Origin: Vanessa cardui
Lineage: Eukaryota > Arthropoda > Insecta > Lepidoptera > Nymphalidae
Reading direction: 5' to 3'
DNA: 64,000 nucleotides
Assembly: GCF_905220365.1 (NCBI RefSeq)
Contig: NC_061154.1
Location: 5,332,001 to 5,396,000, forward strand
Part shown: piece after piece, positions 11,711 through 23,584 of the stretch
Numbering within the stretch: the first letter of the stretch is position 1
Layout: the number at the start of each line of letters is the position of its first letter
Translations under genes and position numbers: made by a program
Notes under the pieces: generated by a model
Databases searched by the model: none
The model's input: the letters and a program-made list of their open reading frames with translations, nothing else
Told to the model about the DNA's origin: nothing

Positions 11711-11975
11711 GTAAGGCTTTGTGTATCAAGCATTGGCTTATTATTGTACCAGACAGTGTTATATATTGCCGTGTTCCGGCTTGAGTGAGTGATCAAGTGT
11801 AATTACAGGAACTAGGCTTATAATAATCTCAGATCCCGTGGTTTGCAGCGCAATTACTATGTAAGAACTTAGAAGCGGCTTATATTTCTTGCATTGTCTA
11901 TTGCCGAAAGTGACTACTTAATAAGAATGTAACTGTTCCACTGGGTGTATTTGTACCTTGGCAGATGGCAGGCTT
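11711..11975 (+). mobile_element. Repeat B copy, heavily decayed
   Basis: Order of landmarks is preserved: GTAAGGCTTTGTG, CCGTGTTCCGGCTTGA, GTGAGTGATCAAGTGTAATTAC, then TTATATTTCTTGC and TTGTCTATTG. Many substitutions and an insertion before GGCAGATGGCAGGC show an old copy. Confidence 0.6.
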
Positions 11976-11979
11976 GGTG

Positions 11980-14120
11980 ACGACTTTTTGAAACAATTTT
12001 TCAATGTCAGCCATGAAAAATAATAATAATAATATCTATAACAAAATAAATAATAATAACGAACATTATATGTTTGAATTAGGAATGATAGGTCTCACTG
12101 TCTGACAGTCATCAAACAAAATAAAAGTAGCTAACTAACAATAGTACACACGTACGTATAAACGTATCTCAATAAAGTATTAAGGATAATTAAGAGAAAA
12201 CAATTGTTTTAATTATATTGAAAAGTCGTTACAGTCATAACATTCGATGCATACAAAATAATTTTAAAGACATTTCACAACGGCAGTAATTTAAATCTAA
12301 GTTGCTTTTGTCTGAAGCTTTGCACAATACGGACCAATTATTTTATTGGTTATCTGTAGAGCGGTATACGATTTGATGAATGGAGCGATATTTAGTGACG
12401 GGTTACAACGAAGCGCTTACAAGCACTCCATACATATTTGTTATGTGTTGTAATTTGTCCAACGGTGTTGAAGTCTGTTACGCTGACAGTTATTATCTTA
12501 TACAGCTAACATCTATTTTTATATATTACATTTGAGTTGTTTTAAAATAAAATCCTTCATGGCGGATAACCCATTGACGTTATTCTTTATTAATAAGTTT
12601 TGATCAGCGTTTGATTGAACTACATAGTAATTATTAAAAAATCTTAATAAAGCACTTGTAAATCAAATCAATTACTATTTGAAAATTGGAAATATTTTAA
12701 GCTCCTTGTTAGTGGTTAAGAATCTATCCCTATTCAACCAATATTATGAAGATAAATTTAAAACACTTAAAAAAAAAACTAAAAATTCTTCAAATACGGC
12801 ATAGCGTGCAATATACCTAAACAAAAAAATGTAGTGACGATACAATATATTTTATCCAGATGATTATATTAAAGAAGGAAATTCATACGCCTTACAATAA
12901 TTACTGCAACTGTGCTACCAAGTCAGTCAGTAAAATAAGTGGTAAAGAAAATGTCGCAGTAACATGACAGTGAAAATCTAATGTAAAATTAAATACACTG
13001 ACGTAGGCACGCCCTTCCACGTGAATTAGTATAGTCAGCATAAGCATGAGTGAGTGAGCGAGCTTACACATAAATGTGTTTGTGTGCGTGAGGCGAATAG
13101 TAAGAAATCGATTATTAGTTTAGTGTATTAATAAAATATGCTACCGTCGAGAAGTTTGCCATAAGTAAATTACTCCATATTTATTCACATAAGCGATTGA
13201 GATTGTTATCATTATCAATTATTGTTGGTTTGACAAAACGATATGGCTGCCATCGAAATGTCTGCTTAATCAACCTGTCTTTTTAATCAACTGAGTATAT
13301 GTATATTAGCTAAACATCAAATAAATATGTAAATATTATTTTTGATTTTTACTAACAAATCTATTTTCGAACAACTATATTGGTATGAAATAGAGCGATT
13401 GCCTTTGCCGAAAAATGGGATATATTACATGAGATCAAATAAATCCTTTTTTCCAGCAACTTTTTGTAGAATAACAATTTTTATCAAAACTATAACAAAT
13501 AAAAAAATTATTAATTGCAACAGATTAGTTTAAAAATTCGATAGAAGCTAATATAGTATTTGATCTTTAGTTTTATGGTGAGGGTTATATCTGGTATAAA
13601 ACATAATTTAATTGGTAAACTCACGACAATGTTAGATTATATGAGGTAAAAGATACAAAAAGGAACGAAAATAGAAATTTTATTAGTTTTTAAAGTCGGT
13701 TAAAGAGAGCTTTATTGCTGTGTGTATTTATTTACGTGTACTTGATTTTCTGTAAGTACAATACATTAAAACCTTGACTACTTTGCAGACTTAAAAAAAA
13801 TAACATGCAAAATATTCTCATTTCAAAATGTGTTTTATATGTAAATATATATATATTTTTTATCTCGAAATGTAATTAGAGCAAGTTTATTTAGAAAAAT
13901 ACTTTAGCAAAGTTCCAGTGTATGTAATTCTGTTGAAACATTTTTATAAAGATTACATTTTTCTAAAATTATTTTTAATGATGTTCACGTTCAAAATTAT
14001 AACTCTAATCTTAAGAATTTTTAAAAGTATAAAACTTATCACAGCTGTCACACGCTCCGTAAGTCTTGTAAGTTGATCCAGTTACTAAATAATACTTCAT
14101 TTTGATGAAGCACGATCCAA
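11980..14120. other. AT-rich non-coding DNA
   Basis: No gene or clear repeat. There is an AAT microsatellite near 12019-12036. The open frame at 13342-13533 is AT-rich and unrecognised. A phrase rich in GAGTGAGTGAGCGAGC lies at 13047-13062. Confidence 0.5.
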
Positions 14121-14123
14121 GTA

Positions 14124-14375
14124 TAGTACGACACAACTTAGATGTAGCATCGGCAAAATGCGTAAAACCGATCACATCCGAATGGCGTACCTACGCTATC
14201 CCAAATTATCAATATTTATTTCTTATGTGACTATGATCTTTACACAAATGCAATAACGTGTAATATCATATGACCTAATTTATTCGTTAATTTGAGTTAT
14301 TTCTATTGGTTGTGTAAATCGGCAGTAATCGGTTTTACGAATTTGCCGATGCTACATCTAAGTTGTGTCGTACTA
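14124..14375. mobile_element. MITE family M, short copy
   Basis: A 252-bp element with long terminal inverted repeats. The left end begins TAGTACGACACAACTTAGAT and the right end is its reverse complement, pairing over roughly 50 bp with few gaps. It is flanked by TA on both sides (14122-14123 and 14376-14377), as expected of Tc1/mariner-type targets. No transposase frame. A longer copy in inverted orientation lies at 25190-25519, and this one lacks about 85 bp of its interior. Confidence 0.85.
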
Positions 14376-14589
14376 TATTATCATGTCAATGATCCTTCAT
14401 AAGTATTACACTTGTTTCTTAAAACAGGCGTGTCGTATCTACAAAATTTCATTAAGAAGAGATTAATTAATTTGAAACAATTTCAATTGAAATACGATTA
14501 TTTTGAGAAATGTGTTTACTTTGTCGTATGTTAGTATTATTATTGTTGTTGAAAATATGCATACATAAATATTTTATACATTTGTACTG

Positions 14590-14612
14590 TATTTTTTTTA
14601 GGTGGCAAACGA
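14590..14612 (-). repeat. Minimal LINE 3'-tail fragment
   Basis: T-run followed by GGTGGCAAACGAGCA. This is the reverse complement of the terminal segment seen in the LINE fragment at 52.95 kb (GATCGTTTGCCACC plus poly-A). Very short, so tentative. Confidence 0.35.
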
Positions 14613-14845
14613 GCAATGTATTGTTATACCGGTTTTCATACGTACGCCACTTTGAGGTCCTGGGTTCGATTCCCGGCAGAGTCGATGTAGAAGGTTTATT
14701 AATTTTCTATGTCGTCTGGGGTCTGGGTGATGGTGGTACCTTCGTTACTTCTGATTTTCCATAACACAAGTGCTTTAGCTACTTACATTGCCATCAAAGT
14801 AATGTATGTGATGTTGTCCAATATTTATTTATTTTTTTTTTCCTA
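14613..14845 (+). mobile_element. Second tRNA-derived SINE type
   Basis: Perfect box B GGTTCGATTCC at 14663-14673, preceded by a tRNA-like segment, then a body I recognise as a common lepidopteran SINE: GGTCTGGGTGATGGTGGTAC, TTACTTCTGATTTTCCATAA, AAGTGCTTTAGCTACTTACA and an ATTTATTTATTT-rich tail. Box A is unclear, so the head is probably truncated. The 84-codon frame over it is a shadow. Confidence 0.8.
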
Positions 14846-14849
14846 TGAA

Positions 14850-15175
14850 GCGAATTAATATATCTTTGAATTGTACATTTAAATGAATGTTTTGCTGAAA
14901 TACTGAATATTTTCTATACTTATAAACAAGTAGAAGACTTGTTAATTTTTTGTTCTCTGCCACGTATAATGGCGAAATCACAACGGTAATCAAAATCAAG
15001 TCGCACAAATGTGGCGATTAGGAATGCAGCTTTAGGAATGCATCCGCTGAATGTACTTTTTCTTCTAAATTTCGCAAAGTTAACGAGCCATGAACGACGG
15101 GAATCTAGATAAAAACGTTCTAATACCTACATCACATTACAAATAACCCGAGGGATGATTACGAGTATTAGATTA
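14850..15175. other. AT-rich non-coding DNA
   Basis: Nothing recognised. Confidence 0.5.
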
Positions 15176-15179
15176 TCGA

Positions 15180-15380
15180 TTGCGCTTCTTCGATTCCCGG
15201 GAAGCACCACTAAGCTATCACGTGCTTTGTTTATGATAATTAATCATTGTGACAAAAATGAACGTCGATCTATAAGAACGAGATCCTTGCTTAGTGAGTC
15301 TGTGGAATTGTGGGTTTCAAACTCGGGAAATCATCACTAAAAAAATCTATGTATATCATTATTGTTTATGCTCGGCGCTG
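15180..15380 (+). mobile_element. Two degraded SINE head fragments in tandem
   Basis: A box B-like TTCGATTCCCGGGAAGCACC at about 15189-15208 with a GTGCTT block, then about 110 bp further a second box B-like GGGTTTCAAACTCGGG followed by TGTTTATGCTCGGCGCTGAAG, the central block of the common SINE. The second fragment runs straight into a perfect hairpin at 15381. Confidence 0.5.
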
Positions 15381-15431
15381 AAGACCAGATTATATACGAA
15401 AGTCTTTAACTTTCGTATATAATCTGGTCTT
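15381..15431. repeat. Perfect 23-bp hairpin with 5-nt loop
   Basis: Arms 15381-15403 and 15409-15431 are exact reverse complements around the loop CTTTA. It sits exactly at the end of a degraded SINE fragment. A transcript would form a short shRNA-like stem. It could also be a replication or repair fold-back. No known microRNA matches. Confidence 0.9.
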
Positions 15432-15434
15432 TGT

Positions 15435-15838
15435 ACAATATAAATTCGATATTTTAATTAGCTTGTTAAACTTATTATTCTTCTCATATAAAATATATTA
15501 ACGGTTCAGAAATATAATAAATACATTTTGTCGTGGTACAAATACCCTAACTATTTAATACATAGCTATTTATGGATGTGTTGAATTATATAATATTACT
15601 AAATACACGTGAGAATATTTCGATTTATATGTATGTATTTAAAACAACACGTTAGACGCCAGCCTGATACGAAACCGCAGACATCAATTCAATACCGGGT
15701 TATTGATTAGACCCGATTAGCCTTTATGGGATGTGTTCGCTATCAAGGCTTTGTGATGTATGTTTTAATTTAATAGTTGTATTCAAGCAATTCAATTCGT
15801 TTTTTCCGTTAAAAACTACTATACTATTCTACTGCGTA
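15435..15838. other. AT-rich non-coding DNA
   Basis: Nothing recognised. Confidence 0.5.
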
Positions 15839-15839
15839 C

Positions 15840-15977
15840 AAAGTATGGAATATATTCCAACACGCTGTTCCAATACCGGTTTCCAACAAAAACACGAATA
15901 TTCAGTGTTTGCCTGGGATCAAACCCGCAATCATCGGTTAAGATGCAAGCGTTCTAACCACTGGGCCATCGCGGCTT
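15840..15977 (-). mobile_element. SINE copy with large central deletion
   Basis: Reading on the minus strand, the tRNA-like head (box A and box B region, 15915-15975) is joined through a short spacer to the distal GGAACAGCGTG...GAATATATTCC block at 15844-15885. The CTCGGCGGTGAAGG centre and the tail are missing. The plus-strand frame at 15731-15982 is a shadow. Confidence 0.8.
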
Positions 15978-16171
15978 CTTAAAACTTAACTGCATATATA
16001 TTTTATTTTGATTTTAAATGAAAATGAAACATTATTTTATTATTAGAAATAACAAAGTGCTACAAAATTGAATAAAGTTTAATTCATACTTTCTTTTTCG
16101 GTGGAATGAATATGTTACTATTTAATTTGGATAAAATTTTAGTCATTTCGAATACAATGATATTCATCCCT

Positions 16172-16245
16172 ACTAATATTATATATGCAACTGTTATCAA
16201 ACTTATTTTAACGGCCAAACCGTTGAACTAAGTTTGATAACATTT
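16172..16245 (+). repeat. Repeat C fragment with 23-bp imperfect hairpin
   Basis: CTACTAATATTATATATGC is the usual start of family C, followed by a fold-back: arms 16192-16214 and 16220-16242 pair at 21 of 23 positions around the loop CCAAA. Confidence 0.6.
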
Positions 16246-16549
16246 TTTATAAAATTGAAAAAGAGGGTGAAACACATTTTGTGATAGTTCCATTTGAATA
16301 AAATAGCGTGTGTAGTCTAGTGACTTTATTATTATTCTTATATAAATTAGTCTGGTAAAATAGGAAAGCAACTGGTACAGTCAATGAAGAAGTCGTTTGT
16401 ATAAAAATTTACACCAGAATGTTTTTTAAGATAAATGAAGAACGATATCTTATGTACAATATTAATGTATCTATTCTATTGTATTGAATGCCTTCGTATA
16501 TACAGGGAAATATACAAAGATATCTGAAATTTTGCAATTTAGCATGAAC

Positions 16550-16565
16550 AAAAATAAAGTCAAAG
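16550..16565. repeat. Left target-site duplication of the short SINE
   Basis: AAAAATAAAGTCAAAG, repeated perfectly at 16728-16743. Confidence 0.8.
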
Positions 16566-16727
16566 TAAAGTATGAAATTAGACACATGCAGGTTTCCCCA
16601 CGATGTTTTCCTTCACCGCCAAGCTCGAGATGAATTTTAAGCACAAATAGTGGTGCTTACCTGGGCTTGAACCCGCAATCATCGGTTAAGATGCACGCGT
16701 TCTAACCACAGGGCCATCTCAGCACAA
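16566..16727 (-). mobile_element. Short SINE deletion derivative
   Basis: A 162-bp minus-strand SINE. The head is complete (box B GGCTTGAACCCGC region, box A near 16712, with one change). The body stops just after the GACACATGCAGG block and then goes directly to a TTTAC-type end (GTAAAGTAT on the plus strand). The distal GGAACAGCGTGG block is absent. Because both ends abut a perfect 16-bp target duplication, it probably inserted in this short form rather than being trimmed later. Confidence 0.85.
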
Positions 16728-16743
16728 AAAAATAAAGTCAAAG
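16728..16743. repeat. Right target-site duplication of the short SINE
   Basis: Second perfect copy of AAAAATAAAGTCAAAG. Confidence 0.8.
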
Positions 16744-16744
16744 A

Positions 16745-19700
16745 AAATAAAATAAAAGATTAAATTATAATTGTTACCTTCAACTGTTTAAAAAAAATCT
16801 ATAAGAGCTTGTTGATTCGGAATGTTTTTAATAAAATCTATATGTATGTATATACAGATTTTATTAAGTGAAGAAAAGTTAAACTTATACTTAACACTCC
16901 ACCTTCGTAAAACCAATGTCCATTTGGGTTCATAGTATTTGTTTCTAAATATCTGTAGAGTCTTACTTCTCAACCCACGGTACAACTCGGTCTACTGAAC
17001 AATGATGAAGATTCTTTAAGTTATTAGCTTCATTAAATAAAGAATATATGGTTTGATTGAAAAATAATAATAAAACCAATTATAAAAATATTTAATTCGA
17101 AATTACTTATATAAAATAAATACTTACGGTATGGAAAATACTTTTAATGAGTTATTCGTTTGCCCGAGGAGGCGTACAAGTGTGTCATTTGAATAACTGA
17201 TACACAATCAGGCAGACAGTCATTTGTTTCCCCTTAAGGCCACTGTCTCCTCGCTTGTGTGTGTGTGTGTGTGTATGTGTCGTGTACCAGACGAAGAGGA
17301 AAGTTAAAACTGGCATTGACAACACGTAATGAATCTGTCTGTGTGTTAATCATATGTAGAAAAACCTTGGTTTTCATTTAGGATGTATACATAAATATAA
17401 TTTGTTGTATGTTTTTGTTTGTGTGTAAGGGTACATTGGAATATACTGCCCACTGATTAAATAGGCGGTTTATTGGGTAGGAATCACGTTACAAAAATGT
17501 AGCTTTTTAATTTACCTCGATAATTTCTTCGTCTCAAGTTCTTGATGACTACATAAAAGCATAATATTATTTTAATATTAATTTAATAATATTATTTACC
17601 TAAGATTTTATTAAAAACAGATATTAAGCAATTGAGGATTATTTTGGAAATACTGTATAGTCTTTAAAGTACATTGAATAAAATTTAAATTATATTTAAC
17701 ATTTAAAATATATCTATAATTATGTTTCATTAATCGGCTCCATATGAACAATAAAACAAACACAAAAACAAATATGCATAAATGATCGATACAGTAAAAA
17801 AATCAAGAAAGAAAGCTCATTTATTTAGTGCCTAACTCATCGGCACACGGCTTATATAATTAGTGATGATGTCAATAGCGTGCGTGCGGCGTCAATAATA
17901 ACCCGAATAAGTTTATTATATATTAATAACGAGATTATTTAAAGTGATACTCAAGCACTTTGAAAATCTTTAAGGTAAATATCACTAATAGTGTTAAATT
18001 GAATCATGCCACCTCTGTTAATTTTTTGATCTATGTATATATGAGAGCTCTAAAGTAAGCTTCGAGAGTTACATCTTAAAGTTGTTATGATATTAGAATA
18101 AACATTAGAACAAATCTAACCAAAACATTAACTTTTTATTTTGAAATCGAAAGTAATATATTTGATGTGTTACTTTTAATTCAATAAGTGTATTTTATGT
18201 GTTCATAGCAAACGAACTTATATAATACTTTCTCAATGCAAATACTTAATTTATAAATAAAAACAACAGAATTCGCTACGGTATGTCTATAATACTTTAA
18301 AAGTTCCATCAATAGAACTGTGTTTTGATAAAAATGCGAGAAGTATAGTGTTTTTAAATAAAAAATAACAACATTACATAGACTTATATAAGCGTTTATG
18401 AGATGGAGAAGCCAAATAAAAAAAAAATTAATTGCGAACCTCCTTTTTTGAATTCGTTTAAAAATAGAGGTTAATTTATAGTATGGCATACACGTTATTA
18501 TCATTAATTTTTAAGTAGCTGTTCTTTAATTTACATACACTTAAAAAGACGCACAAATTGAGGAACGTGAGATTTTAAAGCAATATGCGTTAAACAGTTA
18601 CATTTTTCCCTCGTTTCACAGCAATTGACAAAAGTAAAACAGCTGATAACAATAACATTTTATTTAATCTTAATGTGGAATCGTCGTTCTTAAATTAAAA
18701 AATAAAGTACTCTCAGCTAAAAGCGTCTTCAGTGTGTGTCTAATGTATAATTAACATACACACCTACAAACACAAAATATGAATGTTACGTTACTTTATA
18801 AGCAGTGATTATAATAGATAAGTCGTTGAGATATGCCGTAATGTTGGATGTGGAGTTCATACTCTAAGTTTTAGGAATATAGTATAAGATTCATTTTAGA
18901 CTTTCCTAAATTATATCTCCGTAATAAATATAACAGATACACACCTGCTATTTGTATATGATTTGAATAAAATCATTTAGTTCGTGACCGTTATGGATGG
19001 AGTTGGAAAAATGTAGGTTCCTAACATTAAAAATGACGATTAAGTTTATAAAATGGAGTAACTTAAAGATGATATTATACAGCTTAGAGATAACATTGAG
19101 GTACTCACACTTATAAATCGGAAATTATAACATCGTAATAATAATACCTTAATGTTTTAAATACATTATGAAGTTTAAATTTTATCATATAAATAACTTA
19201 TGTATAATTAACATTAAACATATCAAGTCTTATCTAGTTTGTTAGAGGGTACTTATGATATTATATTATAATTATGTTTAAATTGCTATTATATATACAT
19301 AGATTTCGGTTATGTAATTCAATTTAAATTATCTTTAAATTGTTTGAACTGAATTGTCTATAATTTTTAGTCTACTTATCGGTAAAGATTTTAAGAAAAA
19401 TTACGGAAGATAGCATTTATAAAATAAGCATATTAAACTTTATACGAACATATATTATTTTGTTATTTATGTGTGCATTAAAATATAGAAAAGTATGCAC
19501 GAAAATTACATGAGTACCATTTTGTTAATTTTTTCTTTAAGGTCTATTATTAGTATTTTTTTTATATTCTTAGTAAAATACTTATTTTAATAACTATGAT
19601 ATGAGATGGAATACATTAAAGGTAAAAATCTCTCCATTTTTTAATTTATATATATTTTAGAAATATATATGTGTAAATACAAATTATAGCCATGTGCAAT

Positions 19701-20105
19701 GTGCAAACCTTCTTCCTTTCTCTGTAAAAGATGGACCAAATCTCTTGTAACGAGTGAGAGATATATGTTATATGTTTTAATATAACATATCAGGGTTCAA
19801 TTGATTCGGAAAAATATACTATTTGAATTTTTCGGATGAATATTTGACGCCTTTTGTAATGTTCGGAATTGTTGCTGTGATATCCTGTTTTTAACATTGA
19901 TTCCCTACTACTACTAGAAGGGATCAATGTGCTAACGCATATAGCGTACTACAATGGTGTCAGTTTCCGTTCCCAGGGAACCGGTGTAAGTGCATTGGGT
20001 ATTTAGACACCACTGCGATTAATTCCTGATCGCTTCTTAAATAATACAGTATAATTTTAAGATATCTGAAGTAATCTTGATGATAACAAAAATTCATGCG
20101 AAGAT
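16745..20105. other. Unique AT-rich DNA, very low repeat content
   Basis: About 3.4 kb without recognised genes or dispersed repeats. A GT microsatellite lies at 17254-17280. The longest frame of the window (107 codons, minus, 18181-18504) is hydrophobic, AT-driven and matches no family I know. A slightly GC-richer stretch at 17840-17910 (GCGTGCGTGCGGCGTCAATA) could be a short conserved element. Confidence 0.5.
17254..17280. repeat. GT dinucleotide microsatellite
   Basis: About ten GT units followed by GTATGTGT. A length-polymorphic marker candidate. Confidence 0.9.
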
Positions 20106-20109
20106 GTCC

Positions 20110-20220
20110 TACGCATATTCTATTGTTAAACTTTCTACCTCATCCCGCTCAAACCGCTGAACTGATTTAGATGAGATTGGGCGTGTTGATGTTGTCTCTA
20201 TAATGTATGTAGTATGTTGA
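20110..20220 (+). repeat. Repeat C fragment
   Basis: CGCTCAAACCGCTGAACTGA followed by TTTAGATGAGATTGGGC is the diagnostic string of family C, here without its A-rich end. Confidence 0.6.
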
Positions 20221-20399
20221 TAGTTTCAGGTCCACGGAAGTACTTCAATTTTCCTTGTAAATGTATGAGTGTAAATTTCCAGGGTTAAATCGTTGCTGTT
20301 TATGAATAAAGAAATGTAATGCAAAGTAGAAAACCTGTTAATATTTCTCAGTTTGGCAAAAGCTTCAGTGGATACAAGAGACAAATTAAGTCCACTCAC

Positions 20400-20476
20400 T
20401 TCAGTTGTGCTCGCCAAAGTTTGAACTCAGAATCTACAGTTAAGATTCGCTTCGTTTAACCACTAGGCCATCTCGG
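20400..20476 (-). mobile_element. Degraded SINE head
   Basis: Reverse complement of box B (AGTTTGAACTCAGAATC) and of box A (AACCACTAGGCCATCTCGG) at tRNA-like spacing. The body downstream is not recognisable. Confidence 0.65.
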
Positions 20477-20479
20477 TTT

Positions 20480-22125
20480 ACCAACTGAATAAATAATAAA
20501 TAAGAAATCATAAATAGTTTAACATTTCAAAATATTTATATCCTTTATATATTTACGTTGCATTTGTTATTTTTCATTGTCATTAGATTCTGCATCGTGA
20601 TCGATTATATCTCGCGTACCAGCACAATATATCATCTTTGGTGTATTAATCATAGGTTTGACTGCTATGAAGCAGTAACTGAACTTTACAAGTGTAATTT
20701 CAAATGAAATAAACTCACAAATAACAATAAATTAAAGCAAATCACAGGGCCAGTAACGCTGCTGTCATAAAATGCCAGCGTGGAAATAAAAGCGTTCCTC
20801 ACTCTAAAATTAAATCTCGTTTTATTTAATTTTATTTATTATGAAATTATTATAAGCCAGTATCTACAGTTCTTAAAGTTGTCTCGTAAATAATATTTTA
20901 TGTAAATATTTTGTTCACAACTACGACTAGACTTATATAATAATATAATTAATACTAGAATAGAATACGTTACCTGTTATGAAGATTTTTTTTATATAAG
21001 ATTTTATAAATTATTTATTTATACGGTAGAACTGATAATATTACTATTTTTATAAACTAGCTTATTGTTTTGATAACAATACCATTCAGACCGATTCGGT
21101 CTCCTTGATTATCCTCCAGAAAGTCTAGGCAGGTATATCTCGCGTATATAGACAACGCGGTTTACTTACCCAGGTTTATTAAAGAGTGTCACTATTGCCA
21201 ACATTCACACTCGGATATTTTTGAGTAAATCTAAATATTTTTTTATTTCTTTACAAAGTCTTTGAACCCAGATCTTTGGGGTCATTGACCTTTTAAGCTT
21301 TTGCTAGACCAACACATCAATCAATCTATATGATTTAGTACTTACCTAAACGCAAAGAACCTAAGTTTGATTGTTCGAAATTATATAGGCCGAGAAAACA
21401 TCGTTTTAAAATTATTTTAATGTAAGTATTATATATTACGAAGACGATTTCGCAGAGTTACGAGTTACTCTATTAAACACCAAAACTAATAACAATAGCA
21501 CGTTTAAGTAAAGTATTATGACTCAAGAGCGCATAGTCCGTTCCGGTGCAATAATATGAAGTAAGGTCATATTTTAAATAGACATTTTCCAATCTCGAAG
21601 CTTCAAGTTATGTTAGGTTGTAAAATTTGTAATTATACACGGTAAATTGTTCTTTACATATATAGTAATAAAACTAGTTATGGATAAAACTTTACGTACT
21701 CTAGTTTAGTTTGGAAAGTCATAAGAAATTTTCTTTCCACCGTTTTTATTCGTAATATGTAATCTATAGCAATAAATATTAGGCGTTTTTTAGATAACAA
21801 CGCATATTTATACTTAAGTGAGTATTTTTGTTTGCAAGGAACGCATGAATTTGAATTAATAAGGTTCTTAGGTTGATATAGGTCACTTCTTTCTGTGCAT
21901 AAGTTTTTTTCTAATTTATCATCTCAGATGGCGTAAAACATTGTAAGGTGCCTTCCACGTTTCTGGTAAGATTCTAATACATTCTAGAACACCAATCCGC
22001 AGAGAAGCGTAATGAAATCATCTCCAAAACATTGTCATCTCTCTCATTCAGCTTTTTAATATTATAACATAAATAATTGTTACATAGTAAACTTCCTTAC
22101 TGTTCTTATTGTACACAATAATAAT
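20480..22125. other. AT-rich non-coding DNA
   Basis: No gene or repeat recognised. Confidence 0.5.
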
Positions 22126-22127
22126 CT

Positions 22128-22235
22128 ATTCTAATACTTATAAATGCGAAAGTAAATCAGTCTGTCTGTTTGTCTAACAGTATCTCTTTAACCGCCGGAT
22201 CACTAAAACAAATTTGATAAAATTTGCTATGAATC
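22128..22235 (+). repeat. Repeat C fragment
   Basis: Begins TTATAAATGCGAAAGT, then CAGTCTGTCTGTTTGTCT and TTTAACCGCCGGATCA, the expected order of family C, ending TTGATAAAATTTGCTATG. Confidence 0.65.
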
Positions 22236-22251
22236 AAATCCACGGAAAAAG

Positions 22252-22252
<1 letters not shown>

Positions 22253-22284
<32 letters not shown>
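22253..22284. repeat. TA dinucleotide microsatellite
   Basis: About fifteen TA units. Confidence 0.9.
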
Positions 22285-22288
<4 letters not shown>

Positions 22289-22289
22289 T

Positions 22290-23028
22290 GCGAGCGAGTT
22301 TGTGGTCGAAAATTAGAGTTACACATAAATACATACATACACACACACATACATCAATTTGTCTATATTTTCAAACATGTATTCAAAATCAAAACACGGC
22401 AGTGCAGTAAAGCAATTAAAAATCAAACAATCAAATTTTACAGCGTAACAAAATCCGATCGGATCGCCGCGTTTACTAACCGACAATAAACCGCCGGCAA
22501 AACACTAAAAAAACAATATAATTGTTCGGTCATAAACGACCGGTATTTCTACTGGACGGAACCACTTGACAGAATGAAACCGAGCACCTAACTCTAATAA
22601 CCATATATATTCAAAAGGCAACGGCCTGACTGACAGACTATCAACGCTCCTTAATCTATAGGCGATCTGCCTTTTATATACACTCAAAACAGCGGCCGAA
22701 TATTGCTGGTTGAGAACATTTGTACTATTATTTTTTATATTCGATGTTTAAATACATAATATGTAACCTGTCGTTTATGTTTACTCGCTGATAAATAATT
22801 ATACAATCAGAGTAAGCCCGGTCCGCATTAGGTACACCACAACTGCCGACCACTACTCCACAAACACATGTATACTTCATTATGTATAACGTAACTTTAT
22901 TTTCGTTTGATATTCAGATCCATTTTCTCTGATATAATAATTATAATTGCTTTTTTTTTCATAGAATAGTTTCCCCGACTTTGAATGCGTATGAGAGAGA
23001 GGGTGTATCTTTTGTCCTTTTTTATGTC
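22290..23028. other. Non-coding DNA, somewhat GC-richer
   Basis: No repeat recognised. The strand-opposed short frames at 22214-22489 and 22505-22687 are not like known proteins. Mixed-composition sequence around 22450-22700 is a weak candidate for unique functional DNA. Confidence 0.4.
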
Positions 23029-23030
23029 CC

Positions 23031-23320
23031 TGAGCCGAGATGGCCCTTTGGTTAGAACGCGTACGTCTCAACCGATGATTACAGATTCAAACCCAAGCAA
23101 GCACCATTCATTCATGTGCTTAATTTGTGTTTATAATTCATCTCGTGATCGACGGTGAAGGAAAACTGAGGAAACCTTTACTTGTTTAATTTCAAGGAAA
23201 TTCTGCCACATGTGAATCCACTAAGCCGCATAGGAACAGCGTGGTGGAATTACCTCCTATTTTTTTCCGCAAAGGGGCCTTAACCCAGGAGTGGCAAATT
23301 TACTAGCTGTTACTACTGTA
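23031..23320 (+). mobile_element. tRNA-derived SINE copy, full length, diverged
   Basis: All landmarks of the common SINE in order, with many substitutions: box A TGGCCCTTTGG, box B region GATTCAAACCC, TTAATTTGTGTTTATAATTC, GAAATTCTGCCACATGTG, GGAACAGCGTGGTGGAAT and a GCTGTTACTACTG end. The flanks TATGTCCCT (left) and TATGTCTCT (right) may be a one-mismatch target duplication. Confidence 0.85.
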
Positions 23321-23399
23321 TGTCTCTAAACGGTTATGCAAAATTTAATAATGATCAGTAGGTATGAAGGTGCCATACTTACTTTTTTGTTTCACTTAA

Positions 23400-23580
23400 A
23401 ATACTAGCTGAACCTGCAGCTTTACCCTCGCGTAATTTCTATGCTATAGAAATCCACCCCCCCTTTTCGAACTCGAGGGGTGAACTATACCTCCATACCA
23501 AATTTTATCTAAATGGGTTCAGTATGAAGCAATACAGGCGGTAACACTTTCACATTTACAATATTATTACACATAGATAC
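23400..23580 (-). repeat. Repeat C copy
   Basis: Opens ACTAGCTGAACCTGCAGCTT (the usual ACTAGCTG...GCGGCTTCG start), carries ACCAAATTTTATCTAAATGG and ends CACTTTCACATTTACAATA. Confidence 0.65.
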
Positions 23581-23584
23581 TTTT

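Noticed and set aside
14663..14673. Perfect tRNA box B suggesting a tRNA gene
   Set aside because: No cloverleaf or acceptor stem; the downstream body is that of a SINE.
18181..18504. Longest open frame, 107 codons, minus strand
   Set aside because: Composition is driven by AT (Ile, Phe, Tyr, Lys), no recognisable domain, and no supporting splice or promoter context.
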